Below are positions 8,510-16,013 of a stretch of DNA of 64,000 bases, piece by piece. The position numbers and the translations under genes are program-made. The DNA is taken from assembly GCA_002360635.1 (NCBI GenBank), contig DEQW01000003.1:518966-582965 (forward strand), in the 5' to 3' direction. The notes beneath the pieces are model-generated. The model was not told where the DNA came from, ran no database searches, and was given only the letters and a program-made list of their open reading frames with translations. Numbering within the stretch: position 1 is the first letter of the stretch; every line of letters begins with the position of its first letter. This stretch comes from Flavobacteriaceae bacterium UBA3356. GTDB lineage: Bacteria > Bacteroidota > Bacteroidia > Flavobacteriales > Flavobacteriaceae.

Positions 8510-10075
8510 ATGGACAATATGGTTACCCTTATAATAGTGGGACTAGTCGCCTTAGCAGTTGGTTATCTAATAGCCAAGCTAATAGAGCGTAATAACTCAT
8601 CCCATTTAATAAAATCAGCAAAGAAAAATGCAGCTTCTATTTTAAAAGAAGCAAAGACCGAAGCTGAATCAATTAAAAAAGACAAAATATTACAAGCCAA
8701 GGAAAAGTTTATCGAGCTTAAATCTGAACACGAAAAAGTGATCAACAAGCGTGAAAGTAAAATGGCTGAAGCCGAAAAACGCACCAAGGATAAAGAATCA
8801 CAAGTTTCTAGTGAATTGGCAAAAACCAAAAAACTCAATTCACAAATAGAAGGAAAACAGAAAGAATATGATGAGCGATTAGATTTTCTTGAAAAGAAAC
8901 AAAGCGAAGTAGAGAAGTTCCGTAAAAGCCAAATTGAACAATTGGAAGTAATTTCAAGCCTTTCGGCAGAAGAAGCTAAATCACAATTGATAGAAAGCTT
9001 AAAAGATGAGGCCAAAACCGATGCAATGAAATTTGTGCAGTCTTCTATTGAGGAAGCAAAAATGACAGCTCAGCAAGAGGCCAAGAAGATTGTAATCAAC
9101 ACAATACAGCGTATCGGTACTGAAGAAGCTATTGATAACTGCGTATCAGTATTCAACTTGGAAAGTGATGATGTGAAAGGTCGAATCATTGGTCGCGAAG
9201 GACGAAATATTAGGGCATTAGAGGCCGCCACAGGTGTTGAAATTATTGTAGATGACACCCCAGAGGCTATTATTCTATCTTGCTTTGATTCAGTACGTAG
9301 GGAAGTAGCCCGATTATCATTACATAAATTAGTTACCGACGGCCGTATTCACCCAGCACGTATTGAAGAAGTCGTTAAAAAGACATCAAAACAAATTGAA
9401 GACGAAATACTTGAAGTTGGTAAACGAACCGTAATCGACCTCGGAATTCACGGCTTAAGCCCTGAATTAATTAAAGCGGTAGGTAGAATGCGATACCGCT
9501 CATCTTACGGTCAAAACTTATTGCATCACTCTCGTGAAGTTGCTAGATTGTGCGGAGTGATGGCTTCAGAATTAGGATTGAATCCAAAATTAGCTAAAAG
9601 AGCCGGTCTATTACACGATATTGGTAAAGTGCCAGAAACCGAAACAGAAGTGCCTCACGCAATTTTAGGAATGCAATGGGCCGAAAAATACGGCGAAAAA
9701 GCAGAGGTGTGTAATGCTATTGGTGCTCACCACGATGAAATTGAAATGACAAGCCTTTTATCACCAATCGTTCAAGTATGTGATGCGATTAGCGGTGCCC
9801 GTCCAGGTGCTCGTCGTCAAGTGCTAGATTCATATATTCAGCGTCTTAAAGACCTTGAGGATATTGCTTTTGGTTTTAATGGTGTAAATAAAGCGTACGC
9901 TATTCAAGCGGGTCGTGAGCTTAGGGTTATGGTTGAAAGTGAAAAAGTAAGTGATGATAAAGCAGCACAGCTTTCTTTTGAAATTTCACAGAAAATCCAA
10001 ACTGATATGACGTATCCAGGACAAGTGAAAGTAACCGTGATACGTGAAACAAGAGCCGTAAACGTGGCTAAATAA
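8510..10075 (+). CDS. rny: ribonuclease Y
   Basis: A membrane-anchored endoribonuclease that starts mRNA decay. The 521 residues follow the family layout: one N-terminal membrane helix (about 3-22), a long coiled coil (about 30-200), a KH RNA-binding domain with GRIIGREGRNIRALEAATGVE, and an HD phosphohydrolase domain with LLHHSREVA, LLHDIGK and GAHHDEIE. All metal-binding HD residues are visible. The gene follows the candidate 6S RNA and ends at a strong bidirectional terminator. Confidence 0.95.
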   Translation: MDNMVTLIIVGLVALAVGYLIAKLIERNNSSHLIKSAKKNAASILKEAKTEAESIKKDKILQAKEKFIELKSEHEKVINKRESKMAEAEKRTKDKESQVSSELAKTKKLNSQIEGKQKEYDERLDFLEKKQSEVEKFRKSQIEQLEVISSLSAEEAKSQLIESLKDEAKTDAMKFVQSSIEEAKMTAQQEAKKIVINTIQRIGTEEAIDNCVSVFNLESDDVKGRIIGREGRNIRALEAATGVEIIVDDTPEAIILSCFDSVRREVARLSLHKLVTDGRIHPARIEEVVKKTSKQIEDEILEVGKRTVIDLGIHGLSPELIKAVGRMRYRSSYGQNLLHHSREVARLCGVMASELGLNPKLAKRAGLLHDIGKVPETETEVPHAILGMQWAEKYGEKAEVCNAIGAHHDEIEMTSLLSPIVQVCDAISGARPGARRQVLDSYIQRLKDLEDIAFGFNGVNKAYAIQAGRELRVMVESEKVSDDKAAQLSFEISQKIQTDMTYPGQVKVTVIRETRAVNVAK

Positions 10076-10100
10076 TATTTAAATTAGATCATATAAAAAA

Positions 10101-10127
10101 GGCGTGGTTTTTTACCACGCCTTTTTT
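10101..10127. terminator. bidirectional terminator between rny and aldo/keto reductase
   Basis: A perfect 7-bp GC-rich stem (GGCGTGG/CCACGCC) is flanked by A6 on the left and T6 on the right, so it can terminate both converging genes. Confidence 0.9.
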
Positions 10128-10145
10128 ATTTCTATAACAAGTATA

Positions 10146-11093
10146 TTAGTCGTTATAGATGTTTTCATATCCTTTTTCTGGAGCTTCAAAAAACTTACCG
10201 GTAATAAAGCGATAGTTTTTGTTCAATCCTTTAATGGTTTTCATATCATCATTGTCCAACTGCACGCTGGCTGCTTGAAAATTATCCTTTATATGCTCTT
10301 TGCTGGCAGATTTTGGTATGGTTGCTATTCCACGTTGGTTGTGCCAGTTAATTAGCACCTGAGCGGTTGAAGCACCGTTTTTTCTTGCAATTTCTTTAAT
10401 CTCATCAATTTCCATCAAATTTGGTTCGTCTTCACCTTTCATAGCAGCACTTCGGTCACCAGAACCTAATGGGGAATAAGCGGTCATTAAAATATCTTCA
10501 CTTTTACAGAAATCTACCAAATCATCTTGTTGTAAATACGGGTGCATTTCCACTTGATTCATTTCAGGCTTTATTTCAGCTTTTGAAATTAAATCCTTCA
10601 GCTTTTCTTTACTGAAATTTGAAACTCCAATATGTTTGGTGTGTCCTGTTTTTTTTGCGGTTTCCATTTGCTTCCAAGTTTCAATAATTGGTGCTTCTTC
10701 TGGTGATAAATAATCTGATGTTTTTTCTGGAAAACCAACACCCGGTCTAAAAGCTACGGGCCAATGGACTAAGTAAAGGTCTAAATAATCTAATTTTAGC
10801 TTTTTAAGGGAATCTTCAATCGCAGGAATCACTTGCCCTTCTTGGTGGGCATCGTTCCAAAGTTTGGATGTAATAAATACATCTTCCCGCATAATATTTC
10901 CTTCTGCAAAGACTTCAGAAAGAGCTTCACCTATTTCTTCTTCATTTCCATAAACAGCGGCCGTGTCAATATGTCTATAACCAGCATACAAAGCTTCTTT
11001 TACTGCTTTTTTTACATCGTTTCCGGTTGCTTTCCAAGTTCCTAACCCTATGGCGTGCATCGTGTCGCCATTGTCAAATTTCAGTGTTTTCAT
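10146..11093 (-). CDS. aldo/keto reductase (AKR)
   Basis: An NAD(P)H-dependent carbonyl reductase of 315 residues with the full catalytic tetrad: Asp43 and Tyr48 in HIDTAAVYGNE, Lys77 in TSKLW and His110 in LYLVHW. The C-terminal cofactor-binding segment (IPKSASKEHIKDNF) is intact. It resembles the AKR families that reduce aldehydes and sugars; the physiological substrate is not evident. It is a single gene, convergent with rny. A distantly related AKR is encoded at 55.3 kb. Confidence 0.92.
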   Translation of the reverse strand: MKTLKFDNGDTMHAIGLGTWKATGNDVKKAVKEALYAGYRHIDTAAVYGNEEEIGEALSEVFAEGNIMREDVFITSKLWNDAHQEGQVIPAIEDSLKKLKLDYLDLYLVHWPVAFRPGVGFPEKTSDYLSPEEAPIIETWKQMETAKKTGHTKHIGVSNFSKEKLKDLISKAEIKPEMNQVEMHPYLQQDDLVDFCKSEDILMTAYSPLGSGDRSAAMKGEDEPNLMEIDEIKEIARKNGASTAQVLINWHNQRGIATIPKSASKEHIKDNFQAASVQLDNDDMKTIKGLNKNYRFITGKFFEAPEKGYENIYND

Positions 11094-11173
11094 AATTTAA
11101 TTTCTTTTTTATTAAGATACGAAATACTCGTTTTTATAGAAAGGCGATTTAAGCTTTTAGCGTTTTTTTAACC

Positions 11174-12070
11174 CTATTTTCGAGGGTGGAACTTGTTAAT
11201 CACTTCAGTAAGGTGTGTAGTGTCTATGTGTGTATATATTTCAGTAGTGGTAATACTTTCGTGTCCTAACATTTGTTGTATGGAGCGTAAATCGGCTCCG
11301 TTTTCCAGTAAATGTGTGGCAAATGAATGCCTAAATGTATGCGGACTAACTTTTTTTTGAATTCCTGCTTTTTCAGCTAATTGCTTTACAATGGTAAAAA
11401 TCATGGCTCGGGTGAGTGGATTCCCCCTTCGGTTTAAAAATAAAGTATCTTTTGCTTTTGGTTGAATGGGTATGTGAATACGTACTTCATTTTTATAGAT
11501 ATTAATGTATTTAACCGTATTACCGCCGATGGGAACAAAACGTTCTTTATCGCCTTTTCCTGAAACCTTTATAAACCCTTCGTCAAAAAAGAGGTCTGAT
11601 ATTTTTAAACCGGTCAGTTCTGAAACACGCAGGCCGCAGGCATATAGGGTTTCCAATATGGCACGGTTTCGCTCACCTTGCGGATGCCCTAGATCTATAA
11701 CATTAATTAGTGTGTCAATTTCTTCCGTAGAAAGGGTGTCGGGCAGTTTACGGGCAATTTTTGGGCTTTCTATAAGTTCTAACGGGTTGGTTTTTCGGTA
11801 TTCTTCAAAAATTAGGTAATTAAAAAAACCGCGTAATCCTGAAATAACCCGGCTTTGCGATTGCGGTTGCATTTCCTTTGCAATGGTATAAATGAATTGC
11901 TGTATGGTTTCTTCTGAAATAGATACAGGCGATTCGTTGATTTCCGTTTCAGCAAGCCATTTCATTAACTTTTTAAGGTCTAACGAATAGTTTTTAATGG
12001 AATTGGCAGAAAGTCCACGCTCTATGCGTAAATAGTCTTGGTATTCGTTTAAAGCTTGCTGCCATTTCAT
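11174..12070 (-). CDS. xerD: site-specific tyrosine recombinase XerD
   Basis: The 298-residue enzyme resolves chromosome dimers at dif with XerC. It has the N-terminal SAM-like core-binding domain (1-100) and a C-terminal catalytic domain with Arg148 (CGLRVSEL), Lys172 (GKGDKERF), His244 and Arg247 (HTFRHSFATHLL), His270 (LGHESI) and the nucleophile Tyr279. Length and lack of nearby phage or transposon genes mark it as the housekeeping recombinase. It is divergent from the beta-barrel genes. In some Bacteroidota a single Xer pair member is used; whether this one works alone cannot be told here. Confidence 0.9.
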   Translation of the reverse strand: MKWQQALNEYQDYLRIERGLSANSIKNYSLDLKKLMKWLAETEINESPVSISEETIQQFIYTIAKEMQPQSQSRVISGLRGFFNYLIFEEYRKTNPLELIESPKIARKLPDTLSTEEIDTLINVIDLGHPQGERNRAILETLYACGLRVSELTGLKISDLFFDEGFIKVSGKGDKERFVPIGGNTVKYINIYKNEVRIHIPIQPKAKDTLFLNRRGNPLTRAMIFTIVKQLAEKAGIQKKVSPHTFRHSFATHLLENGADLRSIQQMLGHESITTTEIYTHIDTTHLTEVINKFHPRK

Positions 12071-12168
12071 AGTACGATATTACTAAATATAGCGGTATTA
12101 AAAAATAATAAATGTTGAGATACGTTATTTCTTGTATATTTAAGATACTAACATAAAAAGTAAAAACT

Positions 12169-12723
12169 ATGAAAAAATTGATTTTTGCCTTTTTGGCACT
12201 AATAACTATTACAACAACCCAGGCTCAAGGTCTTGACCTTGGTATAAAAGCGGGGGTAAACTTTGCAACGTTAAATGATGCTACAAACTTAGATAATCGA
12301 ACCGGATTTGTTGCGGGGGCTTTTTTGGGCGCAAAATTTAGTGATAAAGTAGGTTTTCAGGCCGATTTGCTCTATTCACAACAAGGAGCAGAATTTGAAG
12401 GGAATCAATTTGACCTAAACTATGTTAATGTCCCTGTAGTTGTTAAATTTTATGTTTTTAAAGGCTTACATGTACAAGCAGGACCTCAATTTGGTTTCTT
12501 GGTAGATGATAATTCACAATCATTATTTGGAGAAATATTCAATGATGCTGCGGCTAAAGACTTTGATTTATCAGGAGTTGTAGGCCTTGGCTACGATTTA
12601 CCGTTAGGACTTCGACTTGAAGGTAGATATAACTTTGGTCTAACAGATGTAGGTGAAGAAGATGAATTTGAATTTGGAAAAAACAGTGTTTGCACATTAT
12701 CACTGGGTTACAGTTTTCTTTAA
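12169..12723 (+). CDS. small outer-membrane beta-barrel protein (porin-like family)
   Basis: A 184-residue exported protein with a signal peptide ending TTTQAQ. The mature part has alternating hydrophobic strands and Gly/Asn turns (GIKAGVNFATL, VGFQADLLYSQQGAEF, VNVPVVVKFYVFKGLHVQAGPQFGFLV, LRLEGRYNFGLTDV) and ends in a leucine/phenylalanine barrel signal (LGYSFL). This is the outer-membrane beta-barrel family with 8 strands. It is the first of four such genes in a row and is most like the second. The function is unknown. Confidence 0.88.
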   Translation: MKKLIFAFLALITITTTQAQGLDLGIKAGVNFATLNDATNLDNRTGFVAGAFLGAKFSDKVGFQADLLYSQQGAEFEGNQFDLNYVNVPVVVKFYVFKGLHVQAGPQFGFLVDDNSQSLFGEIFNDAAAKDFDLSGVVGLGYDLPLGLRLEGRYNFGLTDVGEEDEFEFGKNSVCTLSLGYSFL

Positions 12724-12778
12724 GAGCCTTTAATAAAAGCTTATAATATTATTAATACTTTTTTTGTAGTCCTCACTT

Positions 12779-12786
12779 TAGCTTTG
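12779..12786 (+). promoter_or_regulatory. candidate -7 promoter box of the second barrel gene
   Basis: TAGCTTTG is an exact match to the Bacteroidota -7 consensus TAnnTTTG and lies 23 bp before the ATG. No good -33 TTTG is found at the usual spacing, so the call is tentative. Confidence 0.4.
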
Positions 12787-12809
12787 TTCAAAAGTTAAAA
12801 ACAAGAACT

Positions 12810-13424
12810 ATGAAAAAAGTATTTTTTATTGCTGTACTAGCAGTATTTGGAGTAACAGCAACACAAGCACAAGAAGTTAGATTAGGAGCCAAAGGTGGTG
12901 TGAACTTTTCCTCTTTTTCGGGGGATGGTTTTGATGCCTTTGACGATCCTGAAGGAAGAACCAGTTTTCATATTGGTGCCTTTGCAGAAATTCCGGTAAG
13001 CGAACGCTTTTCTATTCAACCTGAGGTTTTATATTCAGGACAAGGGTTTGACTTGGTAAGCCGGGAAGGTGCTGATGACACAGAAGTACAATTAGATTAC
13101 ATAAACGTGCCGGTAATGGCAAAAGTGTATTTAATTGAAGGGTTGTATGCAGAAGCAGGACCACAAATTGGTTTCAATGTGAAAAATGAAATTGATAGTG
13201 ACCCAGATGATGCAGGTTCAGGTGAAATTGCAATAAATGAGGACGTCATTAATGATATTGATTTTTCAGTTGGAGTAGGAGCTGGATATCGATTTAATAA
13301 TGGACTGTTTTTAAACGCCCGTTATAACTTTGGTTTGACCGATGTATTTAATAATGAGGATTTACTTATAGACAGTGATGCTAAAAACTCAGTTTTTGCA
13401 GTTTCAGCTGGATATTCATTCTAA
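12810..13424 (+). CDS. small outer-membrane beta-barrel protein (porin-like family)
   Basis: A 204-residue paralogue of the preceding barrel, with the same order of strands: RLGAKGGVNFSSF, FSIQPEVLYSGQGFD, YINVPVMAKVYLIEGLYAEAG (start of the pore strand) and a final NARYNFGLTDV block. It has a signal peptide ending ATQAQ and a terminal Phe. The two proteins share the YNFGLTDV and INVPV motifs, so they arose by duplication, but the loop between residues 125 and 150 is acidic and longer here. The gene has its own candidate promoter and a terminator. Confidence 0.88.
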   Translation: MKKVFFIAVLAVFGVTATQAQEVRLGAKGGVNFSSFSGDGFDAFDDPEGRTSFHIGAFAEIPVSERFSIQPEVLYSGQGFDLVSREGADDTEVQLDYINVPVMAKVYLIEGLYAEAGPQIGFNVKNEIDSDPDDAGSGEIAINEDVINDIDFSVGVGAGYRFNNGLFLNARYNFGLTDVFNNEDLLIDSDAKNSVFAVSAGYSF

Positions 13425-13447
13425 ATTTGAAACACTTAATTTTAAAG

Positions 13448-13475
13448 AAAGCAGGGATAAAACCCTGCTTTTTTA
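13448..13475 (+). terminator. terminator after the second barrel gene
   Basis: AAAGCAGGG pairs with CCCTGCTTT and a T run follows. The stem core GCAGG recurs in the terminators of the next two genes. Confidence 0.85.
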
Positions 13476-13582
13476 GTTTAAATAACAATGGCTTTATAGT
13501 ATTATGAGTGTTATTTTTTTGCGAATATCATATTATTTTTAGTACATTTATTCTATTAACTAATTAAAATAAACTTTTTATT

Positions 13583-14092
13583 ATGAAAAAACTATTACTA
13601 GTAGCTGCTTTAGCAGTATTCATGATGGGTACTTCTTTTGCACAAGGACAATTTAAAATTGGAGCAAATGGAGCAATTCCTGTAGGAGATGCAGGAGACA
13701 GTTACACTTTTGGTGTAGGTGTAGATGTTGCTTATTTATTTGAAGTGGCAGATATGGTCTGGATAGGGCCTCAAGCTAGCTACTTTCATTATTTTGGTGA
13801 CGATGTGGAAATCGATACTGGTATTGGAACTATTTCTGGTGAAGTAGAAGATGCTGCCTTTTTACCAATTGCTGCTTCCGGTAGAATTGGATTTGGAGAA
13901 TCTTTTTACGTAGGTGCCGATCTAGGTTATGGTATAGGAATATCTCCAGATGGTAACGATGGTGGTTTTTATTATCGACCTAAGGCAGGGTATAGCTTTG
14001 GTACAGTAGGAATTATCGCATCTTACTCAGGAGTTAGTCTAGATGGAGGAAACTTCTCATCTATTAATTTTGGAGTAGAATTCGGACTTTAA
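13583..14092 (+). CDS. outer-membrane beta-barrel protein, paralogue A
   Basis: A 169-residue protein with a signal peptide (MKKLLLVAALAVFMMGTSFAQ). Strands such as QFKIGANGAIPVGDAGDSYTF, VWIGPQASYFHYF and FYVGADLGYGIGIS are followed by a C-terminal FGVEFGL. It is clearly related to the next gene (shared QFKIG-NGAIPVGDAGD, VWVGPQ, FYYRPKAGY and SYSGVS blocks) and less so to the two upstream barrels. The 5' flank is also similar to that of the next gene, so the duplication included the promoter. The function is unknown. Confidence 0.88.
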   Translation: MKKLLLVAALAVFMMGTSFAQGQFKIGANGAIPVGDAGDSYTFGVGVDVAYLFEVADMVWIGPQASYFHYFGDDVEIDTGIGTISGEVEDAAFLPIAASGRIGFGESFYVGADLGYGIGISPDGNDGGFYYRPKAGYSFGTVGIIASYSGVSLDGGNFSSINFGVEFGL

Positions 14093-14113
14093 AATAGACT
14101 AACTAAATAATCT

Positions 14114-14146
14114 AAAGCAGGAGCTCAGTGCTCCTGCTTTTTTTAT
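14114..14146 (+). terminator. terminator after barrel paralogue A
   Basis: A perfect 11-bp stem (AAAGCAGGAGC/GCTCCTGCTTT) with a five-base loop and a T tract. Confidence 0.9.
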
Positions 14147-14222
14147 TGTAACTATCATATTATTAAGATACTGGTTTTTTTAGTACATTTATTTTTTTAA
14201 CCAAATAGCCAGAATTTTTATT

Positions 14223-14711
14223 ATGAAAAAAATAATAGTCATTGCTGCTTTCGTATTGTTCGGGATCGGCACTTCTTTTGCTCAAAACCAATTTAAAATT
14301 GGCTTTAATGGAGCAATACCTGTAGGGGACGCAGGTGATGTTTATAACGCTGGAATAGCAGCAGATGCTGCCTATCTTTTCGAGGTGGCAAACCGTGTAT
14401 GGGTTGGTCCACAAGTAACATATTTTCAATATTTTGTCGATGAAAGTATTAATGAGGATAAACTTCTTGATGACACTAGATTCCTTCCTATTGCGGCTTC
14501 AAGTAGAATAGGGTTGGGAGAAGCATTTTATTTGGGAGCTGACCTTGGGTATGCCATTGGACTTGAAGAAGGAAATAAGGGAGGATTTTATTATCGCCCC
14601 AAAGCCGGTTATACTTTTGGCGCTGTAGGACTTACAGCTTCTTATTCGGGTGTTAGTACTGATGGTAATATCTTTTCATCAATTATTTTTGGAGTTGAAC
14701 TCGGATTTTAA
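14223..14711 (+). CDS. outer-membrane beta-barrel protein, paralogue B
   Basis: A 162-residue tandem copy of the preceding gene. It has a signal peptide (FGIGTSFAQ), the same opening block NQFKIGFNGAIPVGDAGD, the same RPKAGYTFGAVG strand and the terminal phenylalanine of a barrel (FGVELGF). Divergence is concentrated in one loop (VDESINEDKLLDD here versus GDDVEIDTG in copy A), as expected for exposed loops. It ends at its own terminator just before aroQ. Confidence 0.88.
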   Translation: MKKIIVIAAFVLFGIGTSFAQNQFKIGFNGAIPVGDAGDVYNAGIAADAAYLFEVANRVWVGPQVTYFQYFVDESINEDKLLDDTRFLPIAASSRIGLGEAFYLGADLGYAIGLEEGNKGGFYYRPKAGYTFGAVGLTASYSGVSTDGNIFSSIIFGVELGF

Positions 14712-14731
14712 TCGAAAAGAAACAAACAAAC

Positions 14732-14763
14732 AAAAGCAGGAGTATAAAGCTCCTGCTTTTTTA
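14732..14763 (+). terminator. terminator between barrel paralogue B and aroQ
   Basis: An 11-bp perfect stem (AAAAGCAGGAG/CTCCTGCTTTT) with a T run. Its stem is nearly the same as that of the preceding gene's terminator. Confidence 0.9.
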
Positions 14764-14768
14764 TTTTC

Positions 14769-14776
14769 TATATTTG
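14769..14776 (+). promoter_or_regulatory. candidate -7 box directly upstream of aroQ
   Basis: TATATTTG matches TAnnTTTG and lies 5 bp before the ATG, just after the preceding terminator. If used, transcription would start at or near the ATG, giving a leaderless or near-leaderless mRNA. No clear -33 box is seen. Confidence 0.35.
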
Positions 14777-14780
14777 AGGC

Positions 14781-15203
14781 ATGAAAATAATTATTATCAA
14801 CGGACCTAACCTAAACCTGCTTGGCAAACGGGAAACCGATGTCTATGGCGATCAATCGTTTCAAGATTTTTTTACGGAACTTCAGTTTAAACATAAAAAT
14901 GTGGAGTTAGAGCAGTTTCAATCAAACATTGAAGGCGAATTGATAAATAAACTACAAGAAGTGGGCTACGAATACGATGGGATTATCTTAAATGCAGCTG
15001 CTTATACGCATACTTCAGTTGGAATTGGTGATGCAGTGAAGGCCATTGAAACACCAGTTGTAGAGGTGCATATCTCCAATACGTTTTCAAGGGAAGATTT
15101 TCGACATAAATCGTACATTTCACCCAATGCACAAGGCATTATTTTAGGATTTGGAATACAAAGTTACGAGTTGGCTTTACAAAGCTTTTTGACCGACAAC
15201 TAA
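14781..15203 (+). CDS. aroQ: type II 3-dehydroquinate dehydratase
   Basis: The enzyme makes 3-dehydroshikimate in the shikimate pathway. It is 140 residues, the standard length of the dodecameric type II class. Visible motifs are GPNLNLLGKRETDVYG with Arg17 and Tyr22 (catalytic loop and tyrosine), the NAAAYTHTS segment and VEVHISNTFSREDFRHKSY with the catalytic histidine. The stop codon overlaps the next start by one base (TAATG), so it is translationally linked to the PP-loop ATPase. It lies near xerD, separated by the barrel genes. Confidence 0.95.
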   Translation: MKIIIINGPNLNLLGKRETDVYGDQSFQDFFTELQFKHKNVELEQFQSNIEGELINKLQEVGYEYDGIILNAAAYTHTSVGIGDAVKAIETPVVEVHISNTFSREDFRHKSYISPNAQGIILGFGIQSYELALQSFLTDN

Positions 15204-15928
15204 TGAAACAGACTTATTTAAATTGGAGTTCCGGTAAAGATGCAGCATTGGCATATTATTTTCTGAAAAACAACTCTGATTATAACGTTTCAAAGCTGGT
15301 TACGACACTAAATAAGGATGCGAGCCGTGTTTCCATGCACGGTTTGCAAGAGTCGTTATTAGATGTCCAAGCAGAAAGTATGGGGTTACCACTTCAGAAA
15401 ATATATCTTCCTGAAGAGACTTCGATGCAGGTTTATAATTCAAAAATGAAAAAAGCCACCCAAAAACTAATTTCGGAAGGGTTTACCCACGCTGCTTTTG
15501 GTGATATTTTTTTGGAAGATTTAAAAAAATATAGAGAAGAACAATTACAAAAAGTAGGCCTGCAAAGTATTTTCCCGCTGTGGAAAAAGGATACAAGTTC
15601 TTTGATGAAACAGTTTTTAAAGCTGGGTTTCAAAGCCATCACCGTTTGTGTGAATGCAAAACTATTAGATAAATCGTTTGTGGGAAGAGAAGTGAACGAA
15701 CAGTTTTTAAACGATTTACCCGATACAATGGATCCATGTGGTGAAAATGGCGAATTTCACACCTTTGTGTACGATGGGCCAATTTTTAACCATCCAATTT
15801 CTTTTGAAATAGGAGAGAAGGTGTTAAAAAGCTATAGTCCTTCAAGAAACAACGATGACGATTGCTTTACCGATGATACTAAAAGTTGGGACACGCAGTT
15901 TTGGTACTGCGATTTACTTGCTAATTAA
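15203..15928 (+). CDS. PP-loop ATPase of the diphthine-ammonia ligase (Dph6) family
   Basis: A 241-residue protein with the N-terminal PP-loop SSGKDAALAYYFL, followed by HGLQESLLDVQAESMGLPLQK and FGDIFLEDLKKYREE, the characteristic motifs of the COG2102/Dph6 family. In eukaryotes and archaea this enzyme amidates diphthine on EF-2. Bacteria have no diphthamide, so the true reaction here is unknown; an ATP-dependent amidation or adenylation is likely. The PCGENGEFHTFVYDGP motif near residue 180 is intact. It overlaps aroQ by one base. Confidence 0.85.
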   Translation: MKQTYLNWSSGKDAALAYYFLKNNSDYNVSKLVTTLNKDASRVSMHGLQESLLDVQAESMGLPLQKIYLPEETSMQVYNSKMKKATQKLISEGFTHAAFGDIFLEDLKKYREEQLQKVGLQSIFPLWKKDTSSLMKQFLKLGFKAITVCVNAKLLDKSFVGREVNEQFLNDLPDTMDPCGENGEFHTFVYDGPIFNHPISFEIGEKVLKSYSPSRNNDDDCFTDDTKSWDTQFWYCDLLAN

Positions 15929-15944
15929 TAAGAATAATGTCCGG

Positions 15945-16003
15945 TCGAGCGCAGTCGAGAACTCATTGACAGTCGGTAATTTATAGTTCTCGACTGCGCT
16001 CCA
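15945..16003. repeat. palindromic intergenic element (REP-like)
   Basis: A perfect 17-bp inverted repeat, GAGCGCAGTCGAGAACT at 15947-15963 and its complement at 15985-16001, separated by 21 bp. Its GC content exceeds that of its surroundings, and it sits between the stops of two convergent genes. There is no T tract, so it is not a standard terminator. Elements with the core TCGAGCGCAGTCGAGA are, as I recall, dispersed in many flavobacterial genomes, which suggests a REP-like repeat. Confidence 0.6.
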
Positions 16004-16013
16004 ACAGACAAGG

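Noticed and set aside
11174..12070. XerD as an integrase of a mobile element
   Set aside because: No att-like repeats, phage genes or transposition genes are nearby; size and motifs fit the housekeeping recombinase.
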